Position numbers and translations under genes: made by a program
Notes under the pieces: generated by a model
The model's input: only the letters and a program-made list of their open reading frames with translations
What the model was told of the DNA's origin: nothing
Database searches by the model: none
Shown: positions 7,881 through 17,410 of the stretch, piece by piece
How the letters are laid out: each line of letters begins with the position of its first letter
Position numbering within the stretch: position 1 is the first letter of the stretch
From: Fervidifonticultor_A sp037443565
Lineage (GTDB): Bacteria; Sysuimicrobiota; Sysuimicrobiia; Sysuimicrobiales; Humicultoraceae
NCBI GenBank assembly: GCA_037443565.1
Contig: JBBIOB010000009.1
Coordinates: forward strand, 3,416 to 67,415
DNA length: 64,000 nt
Direction of reading: 5' to 3'

Positions 7881-9425
7881 CTATCGGGCACGTTCCGGCT
7901 CCCAGCCGTACACCGGCAGGATGTCCACCGGCGCGTAGTCGTCGGTGAGCAGCGGCACGTCGTCGGTCGCGATCCGGCCGCCGTAGTAGTCGCGCGCGTA
8001 CCGGTCGAGCGGCAGCATCACGCGCCGCTCATCGCGCAGGCGGCGCGCCGCCGCGGCGATCTCGTCGGCGGTCCGCCCGGCCCGGCCCGTGGCAATCAGC
8101 ATGATCGTGCGGGTCTCGGTCGTGTTCCTCGCCAACCCAAACGCCACCGGAAACGGGTACAGCCCTGCAAAGATACTGCCGTAGGTCCTGTGCAGGGCCC
8201 GGTAGAGCCGGCTGTTCGAGCCCTCCAGCGCCCCGATGATGTTCGACGCCACCACGCCGCCTGACGTGAGGCGGTCGCGCACGGTTTCCAGGAACTCCTT
8301 CGTCGCCAGATGGAAGGGGATCCCCTCGGCAAAGTAGGCGTCCAGGATGATCAGATCGTAGCGCGCGTCCGTCCGCCGTAGGAAGACGCGGCCGTCCTGG
8401 ACGACGATCCGGTGGCGCGCATCCTCACGGACTTCGAAGAAGCGCTTCGCGACGTCCACCACTGCGGGGTCGAGCTCGATGCTGTCCACGACGACACTCG
8501 GATAGTCACGGCCGAAGCGCTTGGAGATCGCGCCCGCGCCCAAGCCGATCATCAGCACCCGGCGGATGTTGGGATTGAACGCCAGGGCCAGGTGCGCGTA
8601 CGACGTGTACAGGAACGGGCTCTCGTAGGGGTCGCGCAGCACCATGCCGCCCTGAAACGAGCGGTTGAACCGAAGGTAGCGGTTCAGGCCGTCCTCCAGC
8701 ACGCTGATCTGATGGTACGCGCTGTCGCGCTCGAAGACCACGCGCTGCTCTGGCAGGCGGATCGGCGTGCCCTGCGCGGGCCCCGCGGCTAGGGCCAGCG
8801 GCACGATCAGCACGAGCCCCACGGCGGTGCTCAGCGCCGGTCTCGGCGCGCGCGCGTACCCTACGGCCAGCAGCCCCGCGAGCACCAGCAGCCCCCCGCC
8901 GAGCAGCAGGAGGATCGCCCGGACGCCCATCGCCGGGATCAGGAAGAACGCCGTCCCGATGGTGCCGGCGATGCTGCCGGCCGTCGACAGCGCGTAGAGG
9001 GTGCCGGCACTGGTGCCGACGGTCGCCAGGTCGCGGGCTTCGAGCTTGATGGCAAACGGCGACGCGGTCCCCATGAGCACGCTGGGGATGGCGAACAGCA
9101 CGATTGACGCCAGCAGCGGGCTGAGGCGCGGGCCCAGGTCCCACGCGTCGAACGCGACGAGCACCGGCCGCGCGATGACGGTGAGCGCCAGGATCGCCAG
9201 GCCAGCCATCGCGAGCAGCGTCGCCAGCACCGAGGCCCTGGGCCACCGGTCGGCCATGGTCCCGCCCAGGTAGTACCCCAGGCTGAGCGCGCCCAGGAAG
9301 ATGCCGATCAGCGCGCCCCACACAAAGACCGAGCTGCCGAAGAACGGGGCGATCACCCGGCTGCCGACGATTTGCAGTCCCATCAGGATGGCGCCGCTCC
9401 CGAAGACGACCACACGCAGAACCAC
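7881..9425 (-). CDS. Membrane-anchored spermidine-synthase-like protein (MFS-type N-terminus)
   Basis: About 514 residues. The N-terminal half holds around seven hydrophobic segments in an MFS-like arrangement (for example GALIGIFLGALSLGYYLGG and the loop DRWPR). The C-terminal half is a Rossmann aminopropyl-/methyltransferase fold related to spermidine synthase, with the S-adenosyl motif IGLGAGAISKRF, the acidic strand end SIELDPAVVDVA, and LIILDAYFAEGIP. Such fusions are common in bacteria and their substrate is mostly unknown; polyamine synthesis should not be assumed. I chose the GTG at 9425, preceded by AGGGAGGG, over an upstream in-frame GTG at 9470. The gene is divergent from pyruvate kinase. 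Confidence 0.8.
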   Translation of the reverse strand: MVLRVVVFGSGAILMGLQIVGSRVIAPFFGSSVFVWGALIGIFLGALSLGYYLGGTMADRWPRASVLATLLAMAGLAILALTVIARPVLVAFDAWDLGPRLSPLLASIVLFAIPSVLMGTASPFAIKLEARDLATVGTSAGTLYALSTAGSIAGTIGTAFFLIPAMGVRAILLLLGGGLLVLAGLLAVGYARAPRPALSTAVGLVLIVPLALAAGPAQGTPIRLPEQRVVFERDSAYHQISVLEDGLNRYLRFNRSFQGGMVLRDPYESPFLYTSYAHLALAFNPNIRRVLMIGLGAGAISKRFGRDYPSVVVDSIELDPAVVDVAKRFFEVREDARHRIVVQDGRVFLRRTDARYDLIILDAYFAEGIPFHLATKEFLETVRDRLTSGGVVASNIIGALEGSNSRLYRALHRTYGSIFAGLYPFPVAFGLARNTTETRTIMLIATGRAGRTADEIAAAARRLRDERRVMLPLDRYARDYYGGRIATDDVPLLTDDYAPVDILPVYGWEPERAR

Positions 9426-9504
9426 CGAATCCCTCCCTGCATGGACGAGTCGTCTATGACTTCGCCCCACTGCGGAGGCGGGCCTTCTGTCTCGGCCGGA
9501 CGGC

Positions 9505-9513
9505 TGGTATACT
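9505..9513 (+). promoter_or_regulatory. Extended -10 promoter of pyruvate kinase
   Basis: TGG followed by TATACT forms an extended -10 element. It lies 17 nt before the pyk start codon, implying a leader of only about 11 nt, and the gene has no visible ribosome site. The -35 is weak. Confidence 0.5.
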
Positions 9514-9530
9514 GCCCGAGGATTCCCCCT

Positions 9531-10955
9531 ATGCGCGCCACAGGACGGACGAAGATCGTCGCCACGCTGGGCCCGGCGTCGGAGTCGCCCGAGGTCATCG
9601 GCCGCATGCTCGACGCCGGGCTAGACGTCGTGCGCCTGAACTTCTCGCACGGCACGCCCGCCGAGCACGCGCGCAGGCTCAAGACCGCGCGCGCGGCCGC
9701 GGGTGAGCGCGGTATCCCGCTGGCGGCATTGCAGGATCTACCCGGACCCAAACTGCGGATCGGCGGGCTGCCGGGCGGATGGCGGACGCTGACCACGGGA
9801 CAGGAGGTCGTGCTCGCTCCGGGGAGCGTTGAGGACGGCGACGCGGCCGTGCCTGTCGCCTACCGGCACCTGGCCGCCGACGTGCGTGAAGGCACCAGGA
9901 TCTTCCTCCAAGACGGCGAGCTCGCCCTCGTGGTTCGCGCGATCGAGGCTCCTCGTGTCCACTGCCTCGTCGAATCCGGCGGCCTGCTGCGCCAGCACGC
10001 GGGGCTGAACCTGCCGGGGGTCCGCCTGAGCGTCCCGGCGGTGACCGACGAGGACCTGCGCCACCTCGACTGGGGCATCGCGCACGACGTGGAGTTCATC
10101 GGCCTGTCGTTCCTCGAGCGCGCCGAAGAGGTCGAGCGGGTCCGACGGCTCTTGATCGAGCGTGGGTGCCGGCAGCAGATTATCGCCAAGATCGAACGCC
10201 GGCAGGCCCTGGAGCACATCGAGGACATCGCAGCCGCCGCGGATGCCGTGATGGTAGCGAGGGGCGACCTGGCCGTGGAGACCTCCATCGAGGAGGTCCC
10301 GATCGTCCAGAAGTCGATCATCGGCCTGTGCAACCGGTTGGGCCGGCCGGTGATCACCGCCACGCAGATGCTGGAGAGCATGGTCGAGCGACCGCGGCCG
10401 ACGCGCGCCGAGGCCGCCGACGTGGCCAACGCGGTCTACGACGGCACCGATGCGCTGATGCTCTCCGGGGAGACCGCGATTGGCGCCTTCCCGGTTGCGG
10501 CTGTGGCCACCATGGCCGCCATCGCGGCCCGGGCTGAGGCCGGGCTCCCCCACGACGTATGGTTCGCCGCCCGGGCGCGCGAGCGCAGCGGCGACACCGG
10601 CGAGGCGATCGCCCTGGCGGCGTGCCAGGCCGCGCAGGCCATCGACGCCCGGGCCATCGTGGCCGCCACCGAGTCGGGCAGCACGGCCCGGCGCGTCTCG
10701 CGGCTGCGCCCGTCGCGGCCCGTCGTCGCGGTGACGCGCTCGCCGTGGACGTGGCGGCAGCTCGCGCTGGTCTGGGGCGTGCACCCGGTCCTGGTCGACG
10801 AGGTCAGCGACGTCGACCAGCTCATCGCGCAGGGCATCCGCGCCGCCCGGGCTCTGGGCGTGGCGTCGCCCGGCGACCGGATCGTCGTGACCGCCGGCGT
10901 CCCCATCGGCCGGCCGGGGACCACCAACGCCCTGAGGGTCATCACCGTGGAGTGA
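9531..10955 (+). CDS. pyk: Pyruvate kinase
   Basis: Pyruvate kinase catalyses the last step of glycolysis, phosphoenolpyruvate plus ADP to pyruvate plus ATP, in the cytosol. The 474-aa protein begins at ATG 9531 with RTKIVATLGPASES. It shows the substrate and metal motifs LNFSHG, LQDLPGPKLRIG, the catalytic Lys in IIAKIERRQAL, MVARGDLAVE, and TATQMLESM. The C-terminal allosteric domain (about residues 340-470) is present, without the extra PEP-utiliser domain of some Bacilli. Upstream starts in the same frame would include the promoter, so I rejected them. It is followed after 13 nt by the peptidase gene, probably in one operon. Confidence 0.95.
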   Translation: MRATGRTKIVATLGPASESPEVIGRMLDAGLDVVRLNFSHGTPAEHARRLKTARAAAGERGIPLAALQDLPGPKLRIGGLPGGWRTLTTGQEVVLAPGSVEDGDAAVPVAYRHLAADVREGTRIFLQDGELALVVRAIEAPRVHCLVESGGLLRQHAGLNLPGVRLSVPAVTDEDLRHLDWGIAHDVEFIGLSFLERAEEVERVRRLLIERGCRQQIIAKIERRQALEHIEDIAAAADAVMVARGDLAVETSIEEVPIVQKSIIGLCNRLGRPVITATQMLESMVERPRPTRAEAADVANAVYDGTDALMLSGETAIGAFPVAAVATMAAIAARAEAGLPHDVWFAARARERSGDTGEAIALAACQAAQAIDARAIVAATESGSTARRVSRLRPSRPVVAVTRSPWTWRQLALVWGVHPVLVDEVSDVDQLIAQGIRAARALGVASPGDRIVVTAGVPIGRPGTTNALRVITVE

Positions 10956-10968
10956 GGAGGCACGCGCT

Positions 10969-12696
10969 ATGGCAGTTGTCGTCGATCTCGACCAGACATT
11001 TCCCCGCCGGTTCGTGCCGACCGATGCCGATCCGGGCACCTGGGACCAGATGGAGCCGCTCTTCCAGCGGCTGCTGGCCGCCGAGCCCGGGTCTCCGGCG
11101 GATCTCGAGCGCTGGCTCGAAGACGCAAGCGAGCTCTTGTCGGTGATCGATGAGGAACGTGCCAGGCGCTACGTCGCCATGACCTGCCAGACCGACGACC
11201 CTGCCCGCGAGCAGGCGTTCCTGTTCTTCATCGAGCAGATCGTGCCCAAGGTCAAGCCGCTGGCGCATGCGCTCGACGAGGCCTACCTGCGCTCGCCCCA
11301 CCGAGCCCAGCTCCCTCCGCGCTACCGGCTGCTCGACCGGATCATCGAGAATCGGGTCAGCCTGTTCCGGCCCGAGAACGTGCCGCTGGAGACCGACGAG
11401 GCCCGGCTCAAGCAGCAGTACCAGAAGATCACGGGCGCCATGACCGTGGTCTTTCGCGGACAGGAGCACACGCTGCAGCAGATGGCGCGCTACTTGGAAG
11501 AGACCGACCGGTCGCTGCGTGAAGAGGCCTGGAGGCTCGTGGCCGAGCGCCGGCTGGTCGACCGCGGCGCCCTGGACGAGCTCTTCGACCGAGTGCTGGC
11601 GCTGCGGGAGCAGATCGCCCGTCAGGCAGGATGCGCCGACTATCGCGAGTACGCCTTCCGCCAGCGCGAGCGGTTCGACTACACGCCCGAGGACTGCCTC
11701 CGGTTCCACGACGCGGTGGAGCGTCAGGTGATGCCGCTCGCGCGCCGGCTCGTGGAGGAGCGCCGGCAGGCGCTGGGCCTCGACGTGGTGCGACCCTGGG
11801 ACATGCACGTGGACCCGCATGGCCGGCCGCCCCTGCGGCCGTTCGAGACCGCGACACAGCTCGCCTCGGGGGTCGAGGAGATCTTCAGCCGCGTGGATCC
11901 TGCGCTGGGCCGGCAGTTTCGCTTCCTGCGGGACCGCGAGCTGCTCGACCTCGAGAGCCGGAAGGGGAAGGCGCCCGGCGGCTACCAGAGCACGCTGAAC
12001 GAACGCCGCGTGCCCTTCATCTTCATGAACGCCGTCGGGCGCGACGATGACCTTCGCATCCTGCTGCACGAGGGCGGGCACGCCTTCCACATGCTGGCGG
12101 CGCGGCGCGACCCTATCGCCGAGTACCGCGCCGCGCCGCTGGAGTTCTGCGAGGTGGCCTCGATGGGGATGGAGCTGCTGGCGAGCGACCACATCGGGGT
12201 CTTCTACCCGTCGACCGAGGATGCGCGGCGGTCACACCGCGAGATGCTCGAGCGGTCGATCGCGCTGTTTCCCTGGGTCGCAACGATCGACGCGTTCCAG
12301 CACTGGCTGTATACGCATCCGAGCCATTCACACGCGGAGCGTCGCCACGCCTGGATCCAGACACTTCGGCGATTCAACCCCGGGGTCGATCACTCGGGCC
12401 TGGAGGAGATCGAGGCCTCGCTGTGGCACCGGCAGCTCCACCTGTTCCTCGCGCCGTTCTACTACATCGAGTACGCGATCGCCCAGATCGGCGCCCTGCA
12501 GGTGTGGCGCCGTGCGCGGCAGGACCATGCCGGGGCGGTCCGGCGCTATCTCGGGGCGCTGGCGCTGGGGGGGACGGAGCCGCTGCCCGCGCTGTTCGCG
12601 GCCGCGGGCGCGGAGTTCGACTTCTCGGCCGGCACGCTCGGCCCACTCATGGACGAGCTGTCCGTGGTGCTGGAGGGGACGCGGCCGGAGGCGTGA
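10969..12696 (+). CDS. M3 family metallopeptidase (oligoendopeptidase F-like)
   Basis: This is a cytosolic zinc peptidase that degrades oligopeptides. The 575-aa sequence has the mostly helical N-terminal domain and the M3 active-site motif LLHEGGHAFH, with zinc ligands His367 and His371 and catalytic Glu368. The third ligand Glu395 lies in FCEVASMGME. Length fits the PepF/oligoendopeptidase branch (560-610 aa). An AGGAGG site lies just upstream of the ATG. It follows pyk closely, but a functional link is not obvious. Confidence 0.9.
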   Translation: MAVVVDLDQTFPRRFVPTDADPGTWDQMEPLFQRLLAAEPGSPADLERWLEDASELLSVIDEERARRYVAMTCQTDDPAREQAFLFFIEQIVPKVKPLAHALDEAYLRSPHRAQLPPRYRLLDRIIENRVSLFRPENVPLETDEARLKQQYQKITGAMTVVFRGQEHTLQQMARYLEETDRSLREEAWRLVAERRLVDRGALDELFDRVLALREQIARQAGCADYREYAFRQRERFDYTPEDCLRFHDAVERQVMPLARRLVEERRQALGLDVVRPWDMHVDPHGRPPLRPFETATQLASGVEEIFSRVDPALGRQFRFLRDRELLDLESRKGKAPGGYQSTLNERRVPFIFMNAVGRDDDLRILLHEGGHAFHMLAARRDPIAEYRAAPLEFCEVASMGMELLASDHIGVFYPSTEDARRSHREMLERSIALFPWVATIDAFQHWLYTHPSHSHAERRHAWIQTLRRFNPGVDHSGLEEIEASLWHRQLHLFLAPFYYIEYAIAQIGALQVWRRARQDHAGAVRRYLGALALGGTEPLPALFAAAGAEFDFSAGTLGPLMDELSVVLEGTRPEA

Positions 12697-12734
12697 CCGG
12701 CGCCGACGCCGGAGGCCCTTCCGGTCGTTGCAGG

Positions 12735-13754
12735 TCAGCCGGTCCGCAGCGCGTCCAGGAGCGCCCGCCAGACCTCAGCGCGCCGCCCCGGTACCGGCGC
12801 CTCGTACGAGGCCAGACGGTCCACGATGCCCGCGTACTCCGCGCGCAGCCTGGCGGCCACCTCGTCCGGAGTCCCCCACACCGCGCAGGCTTCCAGCATC
12901 TCGTCGGTCACCAGCGCCGGCATCTCGTCCCACTGCCCGCGGGCGGCGAGGCGACTCAGCCGCTCGCCGGTCTCGGCCCAGCCGTGGAGTTCCAGCACCG
13001 GACGGTACGTTGGGGTCGACGCATAGAAGGAGAGCGATCGGCGGATCTCGCGCAGCGCTGAGGCGACCTCATCCGATGTGCCGGCGGCGGTGAGGACGCT
13101 GCACGCCACGCTGAAGGCGCGGCGCGGCCGACCCGTGCGCGCAAGTCCGGCCTCAATCTGCGGGAGGACCACCTCGCGCAGGTACCGGCGCGTGTGAAAT
13201 GGATGTACGTGGAACCCATCGGCGATCTCGCCGGCCAGCCGGCACATCCGCGCGCCGACGCCTGCGATCCAGATTTGGAGCCCGGGCGGCGTGGGCCCCG
13301 GCGGCGTGAAGAACGGGGTCATCAACGAGAGCGCGATGTAGCGGCCCTGGAAGTTGAGCGCCCGGCCCTCGGCCCATGACGTCCAGACCTCGCGGATCGC
13401 GCCGACGACCTCGCGGAGCTTGGGGGCCGGCGGATCCCACGCCATGCCGAACCGCCGCGTGACGTGGGCCTTGACCTGCGTGCCGAGTCCCAGGATGAAC
13501 CGCCCGCCGCTGAGCTGTTCCAGATCCCACGCCGTGTGCGCCAGGACCGTCGGGCTTCGCGTGAAGGCGAGCGCGATGGCCGTGCCGAGCGTCAGGCGCG
13601 TCGTGTGCGCCGCGGCCAGCGCGAGCCCGAGGAACGGATCGCGGTCGGTCTCGCTGATCCACAACCCATCGAATCCCAGAGCCTCAACCGCCCGCGCGAT
13701 CTCCGGGACCTCGGCGAGGGTGCGGTACACCAGACGAGCGTCCACCTGCATCAT
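12735..13754 (-). CDS. LLM-class flavin-dependent oxidoreductase (luciferase-like)
   Basis: A 339-aa TIM-barrel protein of the bacterial luciferase-like family, which uses FMN or F420. Characteristic segments are LGFDGLWISETDRDPF near the N-terminus, TRLTLGTAIALAFTRSPTVLA, LEQLSGGRFILGLGTQ, and IWIAGVGARMCRLAGEIADG. The F420-type subgroup is plausible but the cofactor cannot be fixed by eye. I chose the ATG at 13754 because GAGGGGATC sits at ribosome-site distance; the frame extends upstream but without a signal. It is divergent from the amidase gene. Confidence 0.85.
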   Translation of the reverse strand: MMQVDARLVYRTLAEVPEIARAVEALGFDGLWISETDRDPFLGLALAAAHTTRLTLGTAIALAFTRSPTVLAHTAWDLEQLSGGRFILGLGTQVKAHVTRRFGMAWDPPAPKLREVVGAIREVWTSWAEGRALNFQGRYIALSLMTPFFTPPGPTPPGLQIWIAGVGARMCRLAGEIADGFHVHPFHTRRYLREVVLPQIEAGLARTGRPRRAFSVACSVLTAAGTSDEVASALREIRRSLSFYASTPTYRPVLELHGWAETGERLSRLAARGQWDEMPALVTDEMLEACAVWGTPDEVAARLRAEYAGIVDRLASYEAPVPGRRAEVWRALLDALRTG

Positions 13755-13863
13755 GTGATCCCCCTCGTCGGCATTCGATATCTCGATCGATCTCTTGCCC
13801 GGCGCCGTGGCGCCGCGCTGCGCCCGTGGTTCCATTGATGCTCTTGCGCGTTGGGGCAGGAGA

Positions 13864-13912
13864 TCCCTCCGCGGCGACGAATCCGTTGGACTTGCGGGAG
13901 AGGCCGGAGGGA
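13864..13912 (+). other. Inverted repeat in the amidase leader region
   Basis: Arms of 8 bp (13864-13871 and 13905-13912) enclose about 33 nt containing GCGGGAGAG. It could fold as part of the amidase leader. I compared it mentally with cyclic-di-AMP and glycine riboswitches and did not find their conserved cores. Confidence 0.25.
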
Positions 13913-13957
13913 AAGACGGCCTGGGGAGGGTGATCGGCGCACCGGAGACGGTGCTGC

Positions 13958-15799
13958 ATGCGTGTTGTGATTCCGTGGACGCTCGCGCTGGTCCTGGCGG
14001 CGGGTGCGGTACCGGCCGTCGGACAGCCGAGCGTCACAATTATCGTCAATGGCGTACCGGTATCGCTGGCCGCGCCTGCGTATGTTCAGGCCGGCCAGAT
14101 CATGATACCGGGCATCCGTGTGTTCGAGTCGTTCGGCGCCGCCGCGGTCTGGCATCCTGCCGATCGGACGCTCATGGTCACCAACCGCACCGGGCTCATG
14201 ATCCGGCTGCGGATGGGAGAGGCCTCGGCCACCGTCAACGGCGAAGTCCGCTCGCTGCCGGTGGCTCCCCTGGTGATGCACAACCAGCCGTATGTGCCCG
14301 CCGTTTCCGTCTTTGCGGCGCTGGGCGCGTGGGTCCGGTTCGATGAGGCGGTCCGCACCCTTCATGTGGCGTCGCAGATCACCGCGATGCGCGCACGGCG
14401 GACCGACCATGGCGTGCGCGTCGTCCTCGAGGCCACCGGACCGCTGCGGGCCGAGACCCGGACACTGACGAATCCGGACCGGCTCGTCGTCGACCTTCAC
14501 GGCGGCGCGTGGCGCGCGGATGGCGACGAGGTGTTCGTCGGCGATGCGGGCGTCCTCCGGGTACGCGCGGCGCAGTTCCAGATCAAGCCGTACATCACGC
14601 GGGTGGTCTTCGACCTGCGGCAGCCGATCGATGCTCGGACCCAGACGGCGACCGATTCGTTCGCCTTCACGATCGAGGTGCGGCCGCGCGGCCAGACGCC
14701 TGCCGTGCAGCGGCCGGTCGGGCCGGCGGCGTCCGACCCGTCTGTCGTGGCAGGCGCAGAAGGTCCGTCGGCGCTCCCTCCTCCGGCCGTTCCTCCTCCG
14801 CCTGCGGCTCCTGCGCCGTCGACCGTGGATCCCCTGCCGCCGCCGGACTACGACCCTGATCGGCCCTCGACGCACGAGGCCCCCGGTCTGCTGCCCGATC
14901 CCGTGCCCGCAGACGGGATCCCGCGCGTGCGGCAGGTGCGCATCGAGCAGCTCGGGACTCTCCTGCGCGTGCTGGTCGAGGGAACGCTGCCCCTGCAGTA
15001 CGTCGTGCGCGAGCTGCCGGATCCCGACCGCCTGGTGGTTGATGTCGAAGGCGCGATCTTTCTCCCGGTGAAGCAGGAGATTCCGGTGGTCGGGGGGGTC
15101 GTCAGCGAGGTCCGGGCGGCGCAATTCCAGACCGACCCGCACATCACCCGCGTGGTGGTAGAGATGCGGCACAAGTCCGCCTACACGGTCTCCGCGGGCG
15201 CGGACGGCGGCCAGACGATCGTAGTCGAGATCCCTGAGCCGTCGTTCCGCGGGCACATCGTCGCCGTCGATGCCGGCCACGGCGGCCGCGACCCGGGCGC
15301 GATCGGGCCGACTGGCCTGATGGAGAAGGACGTGAACCTCGATGTCGCCCAGCGCCTGCGTGAGATGCTGGTGCGGTCGGGCATCCGCGTCGTGATGACC
15401 CGCGAGGCCGACGTGTTCGTCGAGCTCCCCGATCGGTCGCGCATGGCGAAGCGGCAGGGTGCGACGGTGTTCGTGAGCATCCACGCCAACGCGTCCACGC
15501 GGCCCGCGGCCAGCGGGTCCGAGACCTACTACCTCACGCCGCAGAGCCAGGTGCTCGCCCAACTCGTCCAGGAAGAGCTCGGCCGCGTCCCCAACCTGAT
15601 CAACCGCGGCGCAAAGACGGCCAACTTCCTGGTCCTGCGCGAGAGCGACATGCCCGCGGTGCTGGTCGAAGTCGCCTACCTGTCCAACGTCGACGAGGAA
15701 GCGCGTCTCCGCCGGCCCGAGTTCCGCCAGCGTCTGGCGGAGGCGGTGTCGCGCGGAGTGCGGCGGTTCCTCGCGGTCTACCCGGTTCCGGCGAACTGA
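13958..15799 (+). CDS. N-acetylmuramoyl-L-alanine amidase with copper-amine-oxidase-like and AMIN domains
   Basis: This is a secreted cell-wall hydrolase that cuts the bond between muramic acid and the stem peptide. Domains in order over 613 aa: signal peptide (1-22, ending AVGQ), copper-amine-oxidase N-terminal-like domain (about 25-130), a first AMIN domain (about 140-235), a Pro-rich linker (about 250-310), a second AMIN domain (about 320-420) and an Amidase_3 catalytic domain (430-610). Zinc ligands are His441 (DAGHGG), Glu456 (MEKDVN) and His509 (SIHANAS), and the catalytic Glu is 571 (LVEVAYLSN). AMIN domains target amidases to the envelope or division site. The architecture is typical of deep-branching Firmicutes-like bacteria. 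Confidence 0.93.
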   Translation: MRVVIPWTLALVLAAGAVPAVGQPSVTIIVNGVPVSLAAPAYVQAGQIMIPGIRVFESFGAAAVWHPADRTLMVTNRTGLMIRLRMGEASATVNGEVRSLPVAPLVMHNQPYVPAVSVFAALGAWVRFDEAVRTLHVASQITAMRARRTDHGVRVVLEATGPLRAETRTLTNPDRLVVDLHGGAWRADGDEVFVGDAGVLRVRAAQFQIKPYITRVVFDLRQPIDARTQTATDSFAFTIEVRPRGQTPAVQRPVGPAASDPSVVAGAEGPSALPPPAVPPPPAAPAPSTVDPLPPPDYDPDRPSTHEAPGLLPDPVPADGIPRVRQVRIEQLGTLLRVLVEGTLPLQYVVRELPDPDRLVVDVEGAIFLPVKQEIPVVGGVVSEVRAAQFQTDPHITRVVVEMRHKSAYTVSAGADGGQTIVVEIPEPSFRGHIVAVDAGHGGRDPGAIGPTGLMEKDVNLDVAQRLREMLVRSGIRVVMTREADVFVELPDRSRMAKRQGATVFVSIHANASTRPAASGSETYYLTPQSQVLAQLVQEELGRVPNLINRGAKTANFLVLRESDMPAVLVEVAYLSNVDEEARLRRPEFRQRLAEAVSRGVRRFLAVYPVPAN

Positions 15800-15905
15800 T
15801 CCGCGTGCGCCTCGCGTGCGGGCCGCCTGACCCCAGGAGTCGGTCGGGGGCGCCGCGAAATCATGGGCGGTCCGCTATCAGCCCAGGACCCCCGGGAGTT
15901 TCCGA

Positions 15906-16640
15906 ATGCCGCGAACTGATGGACGCAGGCCGGACGATCTCCGGCCGGTCGAGATCACCCGCCACTTCATTCCCCCTGCCGAAGGATCGGTGCTCATCAC
16001 CCTGGGACAGACACGCGTGGTCTGCACCGCGACGGTCGAGGAGCGGCTCCCGCCGTGGCTGCGGGGTGCCGGGCAGGGGTGGGTCACGGCCGAGTACGGC
16101 ATGCTGCCGCGCTCGACGCACGAACGCACGCCGCGCGACCCCGGCCGGCAGGGCGGCCGCGTCCACGAGATCCAACGGCTCATCGGCCGGTCGCTGCGCG
16201 CCGCGGTCGACCTCCAGAAGCTCGGTGAACGCACCATCACCGTGGACTGCGACGTGATCCAGGCCGACGGCGGCACGCGGACGGCGTCGATCACCGGGGC
16301 GATGGTGGCGCTGGTTGACGCCCTGGTCGTGCTGCGCCGCACGGGCGCGCTGCCCTGGTGGCCCCTGCGCGAGTTCGTGGCCGCCACGAGCGTGGGCATC
16401 GTCGAGAACGAGATGATGCTCGACCTCACGTACACCGAGGACTCCCGGGCCCGGGTGGATCTGAACCTGATCATGACCGAATCGGGCCGGATCGTGGAGA
16501 TCCAGGGCACGGCCGAGGGTCCGCCGTACACACGGCAGGAGCTACTGGCACTGATGACCCTGGGCGAAAAGGGGATCCGCACGCTGGTCGAGGCGCAGAA
16601 GCAAGCGCTCGGCGACGTGCTGGCGACGTTGCCTCGTTGA
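15906..16640 (+). CDS. rph: Ribonuclease PH
   Basis: RNase PH trims the 3' ends of tRNA precursors by phosphorolysis and works as a cytosolic hexamer. The 244-aa sequence begins RTDGRRPDDLRPVEI and includes GSVLITLGQTRVVCTATVEE, GWVTAEYGMLPRST, the phosphate-site RQGGRVHEIQRLIGRSLRA, and DCDVIQADGGTRTASITGA. Length is standard. It is followed by rdgB, the common rph-rdgB order. Confidence 0.96.
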   Translation: MPRTDGRRPDDLRPVEITRHFIPPAEGSVLITLGQTRVVCTATVEERLPPWLRGAGQGWVTAEYGMLPRSTHERTPRDPGRQGGRVHEIQRLIGRSLRAAVDLQKLGERTITVDCDVIQADGGTRTASITGAMVALVDALVVLRRTGALPWWPLREFVAATSVGIVENEMMLDLTYTEDSRARVDLNLIMTESGRIVEIQGTAEGPPYTRQELLALMTLGEKGIRTLVEAQKQALGDVLATLPR

Positions 16641-16687
16641 TCCGCCTGCGCCGGTCCCGGTGAGTCCCATCCTCACGAAGCCCCTCC

Positions 16688-17338
16688 ATGTCGCCTGAGT
16701 CGCCTGCGGCCGCCGAGCCTCTCGTCGTAGTGCTCGCCACGCGCAATCCCGGCAAGGTGCGCGAGATGCTGGCCCTGCTTGCCGGTCTGCCCGTGCAGAT
16801 CCGCACGCTCGATGACTACCCCGCCATCCCGACGCTGCCCGAGGTGGGGACGACGTTTGAGGCCAACGCAACCGGCAAGGCGGTGACCGTCGCGCGTCTG
16901 GCCGGGCAGGTCGCGCTCGCGGACGACTCGGGGCTCGAGGTGGATCCCCTGGGCGGCGCGCCGGGCGTCGACTCCGCGACGTTTCTGGGTCCAGCCGCCA
17001 CCGACGAAGACCGCAACGCCTGGGTCCTGGGCCGGCTGCGGGGAGTGGCCGAAGGGCTGCGGACCGCGCGTTTCAGGGCCGTGGTCGCAGTGGCGCGGCC
17101 GGATGGCGACGTGCGGTCCTTTGAAGGGACCTGTGAGGGTAGGATCGCGGACGCGCCGCGGGGCGACTACGGGTTCGGCTACGACCCGATCTTCTTCGTC
17201 CCCGCCTACGGGCGGACGATGGCCGAGCTGCCGCCTGAGATCAAAAACCGGATCAGTCACCGCGCCAGGGCCGTCGAAGCCGCGCGCCCGTACCTGGAGG
17301 CGCTCGCGCGGGCGCAGGGCGGCCTGCCGCCGTCGTAG
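16688..17338 (+). CDS. rdgB: XTP/dITP diphosphatase (RdgB/HAM1)
   Basis: RdgB hydrolyses non-canonical purine nucleotides such as dITP and XTP to monophosphates and keeps them out of DNA. The 216-aa protein has the N-terminal substrate motif LATRNPGKVREM, then TFEANATGKA, ADDSGLEVDPLGG and the C-terminal GFGYDPIFFVPAYGRTMAEL. Length is normal with a short N-terminal extension. It lies 47 nt after rph and is probably co-transcribed. Confidence 0.95.
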   Translation: MSPESPAAAEPLVVVLATRNPGKVREMLALLAGLPVQIRTLDDYPAIPTLPEVGTTFEANATGKAVTVARLAGQVALADDSGLEVDPLGGAPGVDSATFLGPAATDEDRNAWVLGRLRGVAEGLRTARFRAVVAVARPDGDVRSFEGTCEGRIADAPRGDYGFGYDPIFFVPAYGRTMAELPPEIKNRISHRARAVEAARPYLEALARAQGGLPPS

Positions 17339-17410
17339 TGCGGGCAGGAGGACCCGGCGAGTGCGACCAAATACACCGGGAAGAGTGGCTCGCCGGAGCC
17401 GGGGTGTCTG

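Noticed and set aside
13800..13957. Cyclic-di-AMP or glycine riboswitch before the amidase
   Set aside because: A GCGGGAGAG and a CGAATCCG patch recalled those RNAs, but the conserved cores and pairing order are missing.
13751..15562. 603-codon minus-strand frame opposite the amidase
   Set aside because: Composition is biased and it is fully antisense to a gene with clear catalytic motifs.
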